This document shows, piece by piece, positions 8,528 to 15,955 of a DNA stretch of 64,000 nucleotides. The notes beneath the pieces were generated by a model, which worked only from the letters and a program-made list of their open reading frames with translations, was not told the origin of the DNA and made no database searches. Every line of letters begins with the position of its first letter. Position 1 is the first letter of the stretch. The DNA is from Streptomyces odontomachi (GTDB lineage Bacteria > Actinomycetota > Actinomycetes > Streptomycetales > Streptomycetaceae), in NCBI RefSeq assembly GCF_024435355.1, contig NZ_JAMJWG010000026.1, forward strand, positions 62,001 through 126,000, written 5' to 3'. The position numbers and the translations under genes were made by a program.

Positions 8528-9550
8528 GTGGCGGACGTGGGGACCTCCGAGGCCATGAACACGATCGACCGGGAGCTGGACGCGGCGAAGATCTTCGACG
8601 CGCAGGTGCGGCGCGCGTACGCGCACTGCGCGCTGCTCCTCGCCAGGAAGAACCACGCGGCCCAGGCATGGATGCGGTCCCTCCTGCCGGTGGCAGCCCG
8701 GGCGCCCTGGGATGCGGTGTTCGCTTTCTGCGGATACGCCGACGACCTCAGCGACGACCCCCGCCGTAGCGCCGAGGACCGGCGCCGCAGCTACGACCGC
8801 TTCGCGGCCAGGTTCTTCGGCGTCCACCGCGCGGCAGCAGTCCACGAGGACACCAAGGGCGCGGGGCGCCACCAGGACGCGGCGCACACCGACCCGGCCG
8901 ACCACTCGGAAGACTCCGACCACTCCGAAAACTCCGACCAGTCCGAAGACTCCGAAGACTCCGAACTTCTCGTGTGCCTGGCGTTCAGCGACGTCCTGCG
9001 TACCTGGCACATCGGCGAGGACAGCGTCGCCCTGGCCAGCCAGGCCGTACACGACGACATCGGCGTGTCCGCGTACGCCACCGTCGCCGACCTGGAGCGC
9101 TACATGAACGGCGTCAGCGGGCAGCACGCGATCTGGGTCAGTACCGTGCTCGGCCTGACCGGCCCGGACGATGCCGTGGGCACCGCCGGGGCGACCGCCT
9201 GGGGTTTCACCCTCCAGACGCTGGACTTCCTCATGGACCTGGAGGAGGACCTGCGACTGGGCAAGCTGTACCTGCCCCTGGAGGATCTCGAGCGCTGCGG
9301 CACGTCACGCGACGAGATCGAGCACGCCGTGACCGCCCGCCGCGCCACCGCGCCCCTGCGCCGCACCATCGGCCTCCAGGTCGACAGGGCCGAGCACTAC
9401 CTGGCCAAGGCCGAGCAGTGGGCGCGCCACGCTGCCGCTCCGGCGGGCCAGGTGGTGCTGACCTCGCTCGCCGGCGCCCGCCAGGCCCTCGACGACGTCG
9501 CCCGCGGCGACAACGATCCGTTCCCCCTCATGCCCCCGCCGGCCGGTTGA
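8528..9550 (+). CDS. Phytoene-synthase-like prenyltransferase (drimentine DmtC-like) with acidic insert
   Basis: 340 residues from GTG 8528 (ATG 8555 is an alternative). It carries both aspartate motifs of the squalene/phytoene synthase fold: DDLSDD at 72-77 and DFLMDLEEDLRLGKLYLP from 233. In drimentine clusters such a protein moves farnesyl from farnesyl diphosphate onto the indole of a cyclodipeptide, and the neighbouring CDPS and membrane cyclase suggest the same job here. Residues about 112-147 form an acidic Asp/Ser/Glu repeat (SEDSDHSENSDQSEDSED) that is not part of the fold I know. No farnesyl diphosphate synthase is present in the window, so the donor must come from elsewhere. Confidence 0.82.
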   Translation: MADVGTSEAMNTIDRELDAAKIFDAQVRRAYAHCALLLARKNHAAQAWMRSLLPVAARAPWDAVFAFCGYADDLSDDPRRSAEDRRRSYDRFAARFFGVHRAAAVHEDTKGAGRHQDAAHTDPADHSEDSDHSENSDQSEDSEDSELLVCLAFSDVLRTWHIGEDSVALASQAVHDDIGVSAYATVADLERYMNGVSGQHAIWVSTVLGLTGPDDAVGTAGATAWGFTLQTLDFLMDLEEDLRLGKLYLPLEDLERCGTSRDEIEHAVTARRATAPLRRTIGLQVDRAEHYLAKAEQWARHAAAPAGQVVLTSLAGARQALDDVARGDNDPFPLMPPPAG

Positions 9551-9565
9551 CCCGCAGAAGGCGCG

Positions 9566-10390
9566 TCAGTGGTGGTGGCCGTGCCGGCCGAGGGTCTCCT
9601 CGGGGGTCGCACCGGGGCGGGTCCACTGCGGTACGGGGCGGCTGGTCGGGCCCCAGCCGGCGGTCCCGTCGGCGTCCGAGCGCCAGTACCAGCAGATCGG
9701 CGCGCCGTGTCCACCGACGGGCGAGCCGGCCTGCGGGGCCTCGGGCCAGCCCTCCGGGCTGTCCTCCCACGCCTCGCGGCGGCCGTAGGGCGTCATGTCG
9801 AGCAGGCTCAGGGACCCGTTGACCGGCTCGTTGCCACGGCCCGTCGTCGCGTAGGTGAGGAACGTACGGTCGCCGTCGCGCAGGAAGCAGGTGAGGGAAC
9901 CCATGCTGTCGCCGACCGGTGCCGCCACGTCGCGCACCGAGTACCAGGGCTGGGTGTAGCCCATGAACGCGACGTAGGAGGCCACTTCGTCCCACCGGCC
10001 GCTGGTCAGGACGGCGAACGAGACGCCTCGGGCGTTGAGGTAGACCGTGTCCTCGACGTTCTTCAGGTGCCAGGCCGTGGTGGTGCAGCCCTCGCACTGC
10101 CCCTGGTGCGGCGCGCCGTCGTACCACATGTGCTTGTAGACCACGAGCTCGTCGCGGCCCTGGAACAGGTCCAGGAACGGGACCGGGCCGTCGGGCCCGA
10201 CGACCTCGACCGTCCCGTCGAACTCCACCATCGGCAGCCGGCGACGGGCCGCGGCGATGGCGTCCCCCTCGCGGGTGTGGGCCTTCTCGCGGACCAGCAA
10301 CGTGTCACGTGCGGCCTGCCAGGTGGCCAGGTCGACGACGGGCGGCCGGCCGGACAGCGGGGCGGTCCGGTCATCCGGCGTGGGCGTCAT
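9566..10390 (-). CDS. DUF899 family thioredoxin-like protein
   Basis: 274 residues that I recognise as DUF899 (thioredoxin-fold, function unknown): VVDLATWQAARDTLLVREKAHTR at the start, FLDLFQGRDELVVYKHMWY, QCEGCTT, then a long aromatic C-terminus ending in a His-rich tail (GRHGHHH). The QCEGC segment near residue 100 holds two cysteines, possibly redox-active. It converges on the prenyltransferase gene with 15 bases between stops, and lies 111 bases downstream of the albA/albB-like pair on the same strand. It may be a third gene of that operon and thus a tailoring or redox partner, or an unrelated neighbour. Confidence 0.85.
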   Translation of the reverse strand: MTPTPDDRTAPLSGRPPVVDLATWQAARDTLLVREKAHTREGDAIAAARRRLPMVEFDGTVEVVGPDGPVPFLDLFQGRDELVVYKHMWYDGAPHQGQCEGCTTTAWHLKNVEDTVYLNARGVSFAVLTSGRWDEVASYVAFMGYTQPWYSVRDVAAPVGDSMGSLTCFLRDGDRTFLTYATTGRGNEPVNGSLSLLDMTPYGRREAWEDSPEGWPEAPQAGSPVGGHGAPICWYWRSDADGTAGWGPTSRPVPQWTRPGATPEETLGRHGHHH

Positions 10391-10501
10391 GGTGTCCTCC
10401 GTGGTGTCTCGTGCCGGGCAGCGTCGTACGGCCGTGTACGACGGTCACCGGAACAGACTCGGGATCCCACGGAAACTCATCGCGGGGGACGGACACCGGC
10501 C

Positions 10502-10816
10502 TCAGGCGAGATCCTTCAACACCGCCACGATGCTCTCGCACGCCTCGTCCAGCAGGCCCCCGAAGTCGGCGCCGTCCATCGGCCCTGACATGGCCTCCTC
10601 CAGACGTTGCCGGATCGCCGTCAGGCGTGGCTCCCGCACACCGCAGGCGTCTTCGAGCAGCTCCAACGCGCGGCGCCCGCCGTCGGCGCACCGGGCGACC
10701 CCGTACGCGGCGGGCTCGTCCATCAGCCCCCGGCCGCTGCTCAGCAGGAACGCCGCCAGCAGCACGATCCCCTCGACCACCTGGGGCGATTCCTGCTCCT
10801 CAACTCCACGTTTCAT
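10502..10816 (-). CDS. albB: AlbB-like small subunit of cyclodipeptide oxidase (DUF6092)
   Basis: 104 residues from the ATG at 10816 with ribosome site GAGGAAG. The helical core (VLLAAFLLSSGRGLMDEP, YGVARCADGGRRALELLE) matches my memory of AlbB, the small partner that AlbA needs for cyclodipeptide oxidase activity. The gene overlaps the 3' end of the AlbA-like gene by 17 bases. albA and albB of the albonoursin cluster also overlap. Such overlap favours equal synthesis of two subunits, and AlbA/AlbB oxidases are known to assemble into large polymers. Alone, the protein would be an unknown. The assignment rests on sequence resemblance plus the pairing. Confidence 0.8.
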   Translation of the reverse strand: MKRGVEEQESPQVVEGIVLLAAFLLSSGRGLMDEPAAYGVARCADGGRRALELLEDACGVREPRLTAIRQRLEEAMSGPMDGADFGGLLDEACESIVAVLKDLA

Positions 10817-11330
10817 AACGGATCACTTCCTCGCGTGGCCGCCGCCGGGTGGGTTCGAGCGCCCGTGCGGGACGTCCCAGGGCCACCAACAACAGGGGTT
10901 CGAGATGCGGGGGAAGGCCCAGCAACTGCTGTACCGCGACCCGCCGGAAGCTGCCGACGGGGCAGCCGCCCAACCCTTCGGCGTGCGCCGCGAGCAGCAG
11001 GTTCTCCACCGCCATGGCCACGCAGAGCATCCCGGCGTCCCACGGCACCGAGTCGTCCCTGGTGGCCCGTGCACGGTCGAAGCAGGCCACCACGACCAGC
11101 GGCGGCAGCCCGATCATGCCCGGCGCGAACGCCCGAAGGCGCCGTACCGAACGTGGATCGCGCACCGCCATGAACCCCCAGGCCTGCTTGTTGGCTGCGG
11201 TCGGCGCCGTGACCATCACGTCCAGGAGCCGGTCCAACAACGCGTCGTCGACGGGCTCCATCGTGTACCGGCGCACCACCGAGCGCTCACGCAGCAGCCG
11301 CAGCAGCCCCTCGGAACCGGTCGACTCCAC
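10800..11330 (-). CDS. albA: AlbA-like flavin subunit of cyclodipeptide oxidase (nitroreductase fold)
   Basis: A nitroreductase-fold protein. I chose the GTG at 11330 (176 residues) because AGGGGGG lies five bases upstream; ATG 11354 would add eight residues. It resembles AlbA of the albonoursin pathway much more than generic nitroreductases: EPVDDALLDRLLDVM, APTAANKQAWGFM, RRLRAFAPGM, LCVAMAVENLLLAAHAEGLG, GGCPVGSFR and a C-terminus VIRYETWS (AlbA VVNYESWG). With AlbB, AlbA uses FMN and oxygen to introduce alpha,beta double bonds into cyclic dipeptides. Its position 1.2 kb from a cyclodipeptide synthase makes it likely that it acts on that product or its prenylated form (inference). Confidence 0.85.
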   Translation of the reverse strand: MESTGSEGLLRLLRERSVVRRYTMEPVDDALLDRLLDVMVTAPTAANKQAWGFMAVRDPRSVRRLRAFAPGMIGLPPLVVVACFDRARATRDDSVPWDAGMLCVAMAVENLLLAAHAEGLGGCPVGSFRRVAVQQLLGLPPHLEPLLLVALGRPARALEPTRRRPREEVIRYETWS

Positions 11331-11557
11331 CAGACCCCCCTGTGCATGGTCCATCCCTGTGCAGGGTCCATCGTGGACGTGACCTACCCACGCGGCTCGC
11401 CGGATCCGCGCCACCCCCCGACGATCACCCTTTCGTGCCCACCGGGTCGAACTGCTGCGTCATCCCGGGTCATCCCTGGTCGTCCCGGGCCATCCCGGTC
11501 AGGGTGCCCAGGCGTCGCCTCCATCGCCGTAGGCGGCGACACGGATTCCGGGTCGGG

Positions 11558-12295
11558 TCATTCGGTGCCGTCCGAGGTCGTTTCCGTTCTGGTGTGGAGG
11601 ACCGCGCGGGCCTGGTCGGCGGCGCGGGTGATGCTCTCGCTGATGAAGTCGAGGAAGCGGGCGATGTTCTCCAGCCGGTTGGCGGCCGGGGTGTGGGGGC
11701 CGAGGACGGCGACGCCCTGGCGTGCGGTCGCGACGAGCTGGTCGTTGGCTCGGGCGCTGGCGATCGTCGCCTGGTAGAAGAGCTCGTCGTCGACGATGTA
11801 GCGGTCGCGGCGGCGTTCGTCGCGTTCTCGACGCACCAGGCTCTGGCTCTCCAGGAAGGCGATCGCCTTGGAGACGGACGCCGGGCTGACCTGGAGGTGC
11901 TGGGCGAGCTGGGACGCGGTGAGGCTGCCGGCGTCGGTGACGAACAGGCAGGTCAGCACCCGGGCGGTCATCTTGGGCAGGCCCGAACCCATGAGAACGG
12001 TGGTGAGCGTCTCCTCGTACTCGGCCACGGCCTCGGCGTCGCGTCCGTGTGGCTGGGGGCCCGAGGCCGACCTCCGGGAGGCGGCGGCGGGCCTGCTCCG
12101 GTGTGCGCGGCGTTCGGTGGCGCGGTGGGCCAGGTCGGCGCGGTAGGCGGTGGGGCCGCCGTTGCGCATCACCTCACGCGTGATCGTCGAGGTCGGACGG
12201 TCGAGGCGGCGGGCGATCTCGGCGTAGGGGAGGCTGTCGGCCAGCCCCAGCGCGATCTGCTGGCGTTCCTGCTGGGTGAGCCTGCCTCCCGGCAT
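11558..12295 (-). CDS. GbsR/MarR-type regulator with extra N-terminal HTH
   Basis: 245 residues. Residues 1-45 form a helix-turn-helix like the IS30/resolvase type (LTQQERQQIALGLADSLPYAEIARRL, then RPTSTITREV). A second, MarR-like winged helix lies around 105-165 (ARVLTCLFVTDAGSLTASQLAQ, HLQVSPASVSKAIAFLESQSLV, RRRDRYIV). The C-terminus is helical and probably dimerises. Two DNA-binding units in one protein suit paired operators, and two identical palindromes lie in the intergenic region upstream. It is divergent from the DUF4097 gene, its probable target. Confidence 0.85.
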   Translation of the reverse strand: MPGGRLTQQERQQIALGLADSLPYAEIARRLDRPTSTITREVMRNGGPTAYRADLAHRATERRAHRSRPAAASRRSASGPQPHGRDAEAVAEYEETLTTVLMGSGLPKMTARVLTCLFVTDAGSLTASQLAQHLQVSPASVSKAIAFLESQSLVRRERDERRRDRYIVDDELFYQATIASARANDQLVATARQGVAVLGPHTPAANRLENIARFLDFISESITRAADQARAVLHTRTETTSDGTE

Positions 12296-12361
12296 CGCGG
12301 TCTCCTTGCTGATCCTTCGTGGCGGTTCCCGACGCCGCCACCATAGCGTTCATTTCTTACC

Positions 12362-12415
12362 CATTGCAATGATCGAGATGGCGTTCGTTGCGTTGTAAGT
12401 GAAACCATTGCAATG
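12362..12415. promoter_or_regulatory. Paired CATTGCAATG palindromes
   Basis: The perfect 10-base palindrome CATTGCAATG occurs at 12362-12371 and again at 12406-12415, 44 bases centre to centre, about four helical turns. Both lie in the divergent promoter region between the GbsR/MarR-type regulator and the DUF4097 gene, in unusually AT-rich DNA. They are the likely binding sites of that regulator, and the spacing would let two dimers sit on the same face of the helix. Confidence 0.65.
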
Positions 12416-12537
12416 AATTGATGCTGTCTACCTGCATGAATGCTGATTCTTCGCAACGAGTATGTTGCCGGCTTATGGAAAGCAACGTAGCGTTTCCGGT
12501 GTCAGAAAGAACGAGGGAACGAGCACAGGAGAGCACG

Positions 12538-13203
12538 ATGCAGAAGTTCGACACCACCGCCCCGATCTCCGCCGTCCTGGACATTCCCGCCGGACGCATC
12601 CAGCTCATCGCCGCCGACCGCGCCGACACCGTCGTCGAGGTCCTGCCCGCCGACCCCGCCAAGAGGCGCGACGTCCAGACCGCCGAGCGCACCACCGTCG
12701 CTTACGCCGACGGCGTGCTGCGGATCCAGGTCCCCGAGCCTGAGAACAAGCTCCTCGGTGCCTCCGGATCCCTGGAGGTCACCGTCCAACTGCCCGCCGG
12801 CTCCCGTGTCGAGGCCAAGGCCGCCAGCTCCGAACTCCGCGGCGTCGGCCGCCTCGGTCACGTCGCCTTCGAGGGCGCGCACCGCCAGATCAAGATCGAC
12901 GAGGCCGAGAGCGTGCGCCTCACCGCGATCGACGGGGACATAGAGGTCGGTCGGCTGAACGGTCCCGCGGAGATCAGCACCGCACGGGGCGACATCCGGA
13001 TCGCCGAGGCCGTGCGCGGCACGGTCGTGCTCCGCACCGGCTCCGGCGACATCTCGGTCGCTGCCGCCGCCGGCGTCTCGGCCGCCCTGGACGCCGACAC
13101 CGGCCACGGCCGCATCAACAACGCCCTCAAGAACGACGGCACCACCGAACTCGACATCCGCGCCACCACCCCCCAGGGCGACATCACCGCCCGCAGCCTC
13201 TGA
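12538..13203 (+). CDS. DUF4097 beta-repeat protein
   Basis: 221 residues from the ATG at 12538, with ribosome site ACAGGAGA. The protein is a run of short beta strands (SLEVTVQLPAGSRVEAKAAS, VRLTAIDGDIEVGRL, AEISTARGDIRIAEA, VVLRTGSGDISVAAA), the repeating pattern of DUF4097/adhesin-like right-handed beta structures. There is no signal peptide, so it is probably cytoplasmic. In Streptomyces such genes often sit beside a MarR/GbsR regulator, as here. The family function is unknown. Two CATTGCAATG palindromes upstream suggest repression by the divergent regulator. Confidence 0.85.
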   Translation: MQKFDTTAPISAVLDIPAGRIQLIAADRADTVVEVLPADPAKRRDVQTAERTTVAYADGVLRIQVPEPENKLLGASGSLEVTVQLPAGSRVEAKAASSELRGVGRLGHVAFEGAHRQIKIDEAESVRLTAIDGDIEVGRLNGPAEISTARGDIRIAEAVRGTVVLRTGSGDISVAAAAGVSAALDADTGHGRINNALKNDGTTELDIRATTPQGDITARSL

Positions 13204-13207
13204 TCGA

Positions 13208-13285
13208 GCGGAGCCGGAATCGGAGCCGGAGCCGGAGCCGGAATCGGAGCCGGAACCAGGGCCCGGAACCAGGGCCCGGAACAAG
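13208..13285. repeat. GGAGCC / GGAATC microsatellite-like tract
   Basis: About 78 bases made of CGGAGC and CGGAAT hexamer variants followed by two GGGCCCGGAACCA-like units. It lies between the DUF4097 gene and the hydrolase gene. Slippage-prone, with no coding role seen. The GGGCCC units could form a weak hairpin. Confidence 0.6.
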
Positions 13286-13343
13286 AAAAACCACAACCAG
13301 AACCCAGTCGTACAGGACGACTTCACGAGATCAGGTGGAACAC

Positions 13344-14216
13344 ATGACGCAGAACAGCAATCACTCGACCCCGTCGAACCCCTCGACCCCGTCGAACCCT
13401 TCGACGCCTTCGAACCGTTCGGACTCCTCGAAGTGGACGGGCATGGTGCCGGTCGACGACACGGCCCTGGCCGTCACCGACACCGGCGGTCCCGGTGTCC
13501 CCGTGGTCTACCTCAACGGCCAGTTCGCCACGCAGGGGTATTGGGCGCGGGTCATCGCCGAACTGGGTCCACGGTGGCGGCACATCACCTACGACGAACG
13601 GGCGCGCGGGAGAAAGTCGAAGCGTTCGGCGGACTATTCCTTCGAGGCCGCCGTCCGGGATGTCGATGCGGTGCTCGCGGCCAGGGGCGTGGACCGTGCG
13701 CTGGTCGTGGGCTGGTCCTACGGAGCGTTCGTCGCGGCGCACTGGGCCAGCCGGAACCCGGAACGTACCGTGGGCGCGGTGCTGGTCGACGGTGCGCAAC
13801 CGTACGACTGGTTCGACGACGCCATGGAGCAGCGGATCCGGAAGCTGTTCCGGCGGATGGGCTGGTTCCTGCCGCTGCTGCGCCCCACGGGCCTGACCCC
13901 GCGGATGACCGCGGAAGAGCAGGCCGAGAGCAACATCGAGCTCGGCAAGCTCGCCCGCGAGCGCGAGCTGGGTCCCGTGCTGGACGGCATCACCGTCCCG
14001 GCGCGGTACGTGGTCGCTTCGGGGACCTCCTTCGGAAGCCGCGGTGACGAGCAGGAACGGATCCGCGCCAGCCTCGACGCGGTGACCGCCCGCAACGCGA
14101 ACATCAAGGTGAGCGCGAAGGTCGCCAGCAACCACGGTGCGATCCTCAAGAAGGACTTCTCCGCGATAGCCGAGGCCGTACGCGAGGTCACCGCCCTCGA
14201 CGGCGAGAAGCGCTGA
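13344..14216 (+). CDS. Alpha/beta hydrolase with Ser/Thr/Pro/Asn repeat leader
   Basis: 290 residues from the ATG at 13344 (ribosome site AGGTGG). After a leader of STPSNP repeats (residues about 8-27) comes an alpha/beta-hydrolase: VVYLNGQFATQGYW (oxyanion region), RWRHITYDERARGRS-like strand, ALVVGWSYGAFVAAHW as nucleophile elbow (GWSYG) and a late SNHGAI segment carrying the histidine. The elbow lies near residue 125. The substrate is not readable. It may be co-transcribed with the DUF4097 gene 140 bases upstream. The repeat leader is unlike the usual N-terminus of the family and is coded by a near-perfect DNA repeat. Confidence 0.82.
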   Translation: MTQNSNHSTPSNPSTPSNPSTPSNRSDSSKWTGMVPVDDTALAVTDTGGPGVPVVYLNGQFATQGYWARVIAELGPRWRHITYDERARGRKSKRSADYSFEAAVRDVDAVLAARGVDRALVVGWSYGAFVAAHWASRNPERTVGAVLVDGAQPYDWFDDAMEQRIRKLFRRMGWFLPLLRPTGLTPRMTAEEQAESNIELGKLARERELGPVLDGITVPARYVVASGTSFGSRGDEQERIRASLDAVTARNANIKVSAKVASNHGAILKKDFSAIAEAVREVTALDGEKR

Positions 14217-14499
14217 CGGGACGCCGGGACGGGGCGCGGACGGCGGCGGTGGGCTGGTCGGGGTGCAGACCCAGGCGCCACAGGGCGTCCGCGCGCACCC
14301 GGACGCCGTACCAGCCCTGCCGGCGTCCGGCGGCGTCGATGCCGCAGGACAGCCGGCACTCCACCTCGTCCAGGGTGAACGGCATCCAGTCGATGCCGCG
14401 GTCACGCAGCCAGCCGCGCAGGGCCGCCGCGGGCCGCGGGCAGCCCGGCGCGTTCACGTAGTCGGCGACGAGGATCCACTCCGGGTGCGATGCGTTCAC
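14188..14499 (-). CDS. Hypothetical protein, 103 aa
   Basis: GTG at 14499 with a strong ribosome site (GGGGAGGAT, seven bases away). Nearly every third codon position is G or C, so the frame is coding. The protein has a compact N-terminal part (WILVADYVNAPGCPRPAAAL, WLRDRGIDWMPFTLDEVECRL) and an Arg-rich tail. It overlaps the 3' end of the convergent hydrolase gene by 29 bases. I do not recognise the family. Confidence 0.75.
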   Translation of the reverse strand: MNASHPEWILVADYVNAPGCPRPAAALRGWLRDRGIDWMPFTLDEVECRLSCGIDAAGRRQGWYGVRVRADALWRLGLHPDQPTAAVRAPSRRPVSASRRRGR

Positions 14500-14563
14500 G
14501 AACCATCCTCCCCGGCCGTCCGTCCCCCCCCGTCCCCATCCTGATCCCCCTCATGACACCGGC

Positions 14564-15607
14564 TCACGCCACCGGGCTCAAGTCCTCCGCCGGGATCCGC
14601 ACCGCCGTCCCGCTCACCCGTACCCGCGGATCGCCGTCGCGCAGCTCCACCGCGAGGGTGGACGGGCGACCCAGGTCGTGGCCCTGGTGGAGGGTGAGGA
14701 GGGCGTCGCTCTCGACGAGGCCCAGTTCGCGCAGGTAGGCGCCGAGGGCCGCGGCGGCCGCGCCGGTGGCGGGGTCCTCCACCACACCTCCCACCGGGAA
14801 GGGGTCCCGGACGTGGAAGACGGTGCCGGACTCGCGCCAGACGAGCTGGAGCGTCGTCAGGTCCAGCCGGCGCATCAGGGCAGCGAGGCGATCGAAGTCG
14901 TAGGCGAGGTCGGCGAGCCGGGCGCGGCTCGACACGGCCAGGACGAGGTGGCGTGCGCCCGCGTAGGCGATGCGCGGCGGCAGGGCCGGGTCCAGGTCGT
15001 CCGCCTGCCAGTCGAGCGCCGCCAGGGCCTCGGTCACATCGGCCTGTGCGGCATCGGCGACGTACGGAGGCACGCTGGTCAACGTCGCGTGCAGGGCGCC
15101 GGGTTCGGGAGTCGGCCCGGACGCCGACCCGGGAACGGATCCGGGAGTCGCCCCGGGGGCCGATCCGGAAGCCGGACCGGGGGCTGACTCGGAGGCCGAG
15201 CCGGGAGCCGCCCCGGAAGCGGAGTCCGCCGCGGTTCCGTCGGCCGTCACTGTCACCGGTACGGGGCCGGCGGGGGTCGAGAAGAGCAGTTCCCCCGGGC
15301 CGAAGCGCTCGGCGAGGGCGACGGCCGCCGCGACGGTGGCGTGACCGCAGAACGACACCTCCGCCTTCGGGCTGAAGTACCGCACGGTGAACGCGCGGGG
15401 GGACCCACTACCGGCGTCCGGAGGGGCGGCGTCGTCCGGCGGGGCGGTCAGGAAGGCCGTCTCCGAGTAGCCCACCTGCGCGGCCAGGGCGAGCATCGTG
15501 GCGTCGTCGAGGCCGCTCGCGTCGAGCACGACGCCGGCGGGGTTGCCACCGGCCGGGTCGGCGGAGAAGGCGGTGTAGCGCAGGACGTCGGGTGTCGAGA
15601 TCGTCAT
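14564..15607 (-). CDS. PhzF-like isomerase/epimerase with Ser/Ala/Pro insert
   Basis: 347 residues of the PhzF/diaminopimelate-epimerase-like fold: RYTAFSADPAGGNPAGVVLD at the start, GYSETAF (the conserved catalytic Glu region), RYFSPKAEVSFCGHATVAAA, and C-terminal DPATGAAAAALGAYLRE. PhzF proteins catalyse proton shifts on small metabolites, and most members have unknown substrates. Residues about 115-170, between the two half-domains, are an insertion of SASGAAPGSASESAP-like repeats, longer than the usual linker. There are no phenazine genes nearby, so no phenazine role is claimed. Confidence 0.85.
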   Translation of the reverse strand: MTISTPDVLRYTAFSADPAGGNPAGVVLDASGLDDATMLALAAQVGYSETAFLTAPPDDAAPPDAGSGSPRAFTVRYFSPKAEVSFCGHATVAAAVALAERFGPGELLFSTPAGPVPVTVTADGTAADSASGAAPGSASESAPGPASGSAPGATPGSVPGSASGPTPEPGALHATLTSVPPYVADAAQADVTEALAALDWQADDLDPALPPRIAYAGARHLVLAVSSRARLADLAYDFDRLAALMRRLDLTTLQLVWRESGTVFHVRDPFPVGGVVEDPATGAAAAALGAYLRELGLVESDALLTLHQGHDLGRPSTLAVELRDGDPRVRVSGTAVRIPAEDLSPVA

Positions 15608-15955
15608 GCCGACGCCAACAGGGCAGCGGGGCCGGCTGTTCCCGGGGCATCGGAAGCGGGTGTCGGGTGTGGGTGTCGGAAGCGGGTGTCTGGTGCGGGC
15701 ATCGGATCAGGGCATCGGATGAGGGGCCGGACGCGTGGGGGCGGGTGCAGCCGAAACCTCCGGTACCGGATATTCCGGTTCGGTCGAAAAACACTCCCGG
15801 ACCCTCTTGACGCGAGCCCCGGCCACGTCCGATGTTGTTATCGATAACAACATCTCCGCGCCACCCACGACCTCCGGTGCACACCTGCGCACACCCCGCG
15901 CACGCACCGCCCCGGCGCTCCCCCCCCGCACCGCCCACCACCAGGAGCAATCCCC
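15608..15955. other. Intergenic region with short repeats and LacI operator
   Basis: About 350 bases between the PhzF-like gene and the sugar operon. Bases 15641-15725 hold loose repeats of CGGAAGCGGGTGTC and GGGCATCGGAT. The right half holds the promoter region of the sugar operon with the palindrome at 15831-15854. No gene is seen. Confidence 0.6.
15831..15854. promoter_or_regulatory. 24-base perfect palindrome, LacI-type operator
   Basis: The half-site GATGTTGTTATC is followed directly by its exact reverse complement, giving a perfect 24-base palindrome centred on CG. A central CG within a symmetric site is the hallmark of LacI-family operators. The inner GTTATCGATAAC recurs upstream of the sugar porter gene. 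It lies 101 bases upstream of the phosphomannose isomerase start, so the LacI regulator encoded downstream is its likely reader. Confidence 0.8.

Noticed and set aside
14564..15607. Phenazine biosynthesis
   Set aside because: Only a PhzF-like fold protein is present, with no other phenazine genes. The family is broad.
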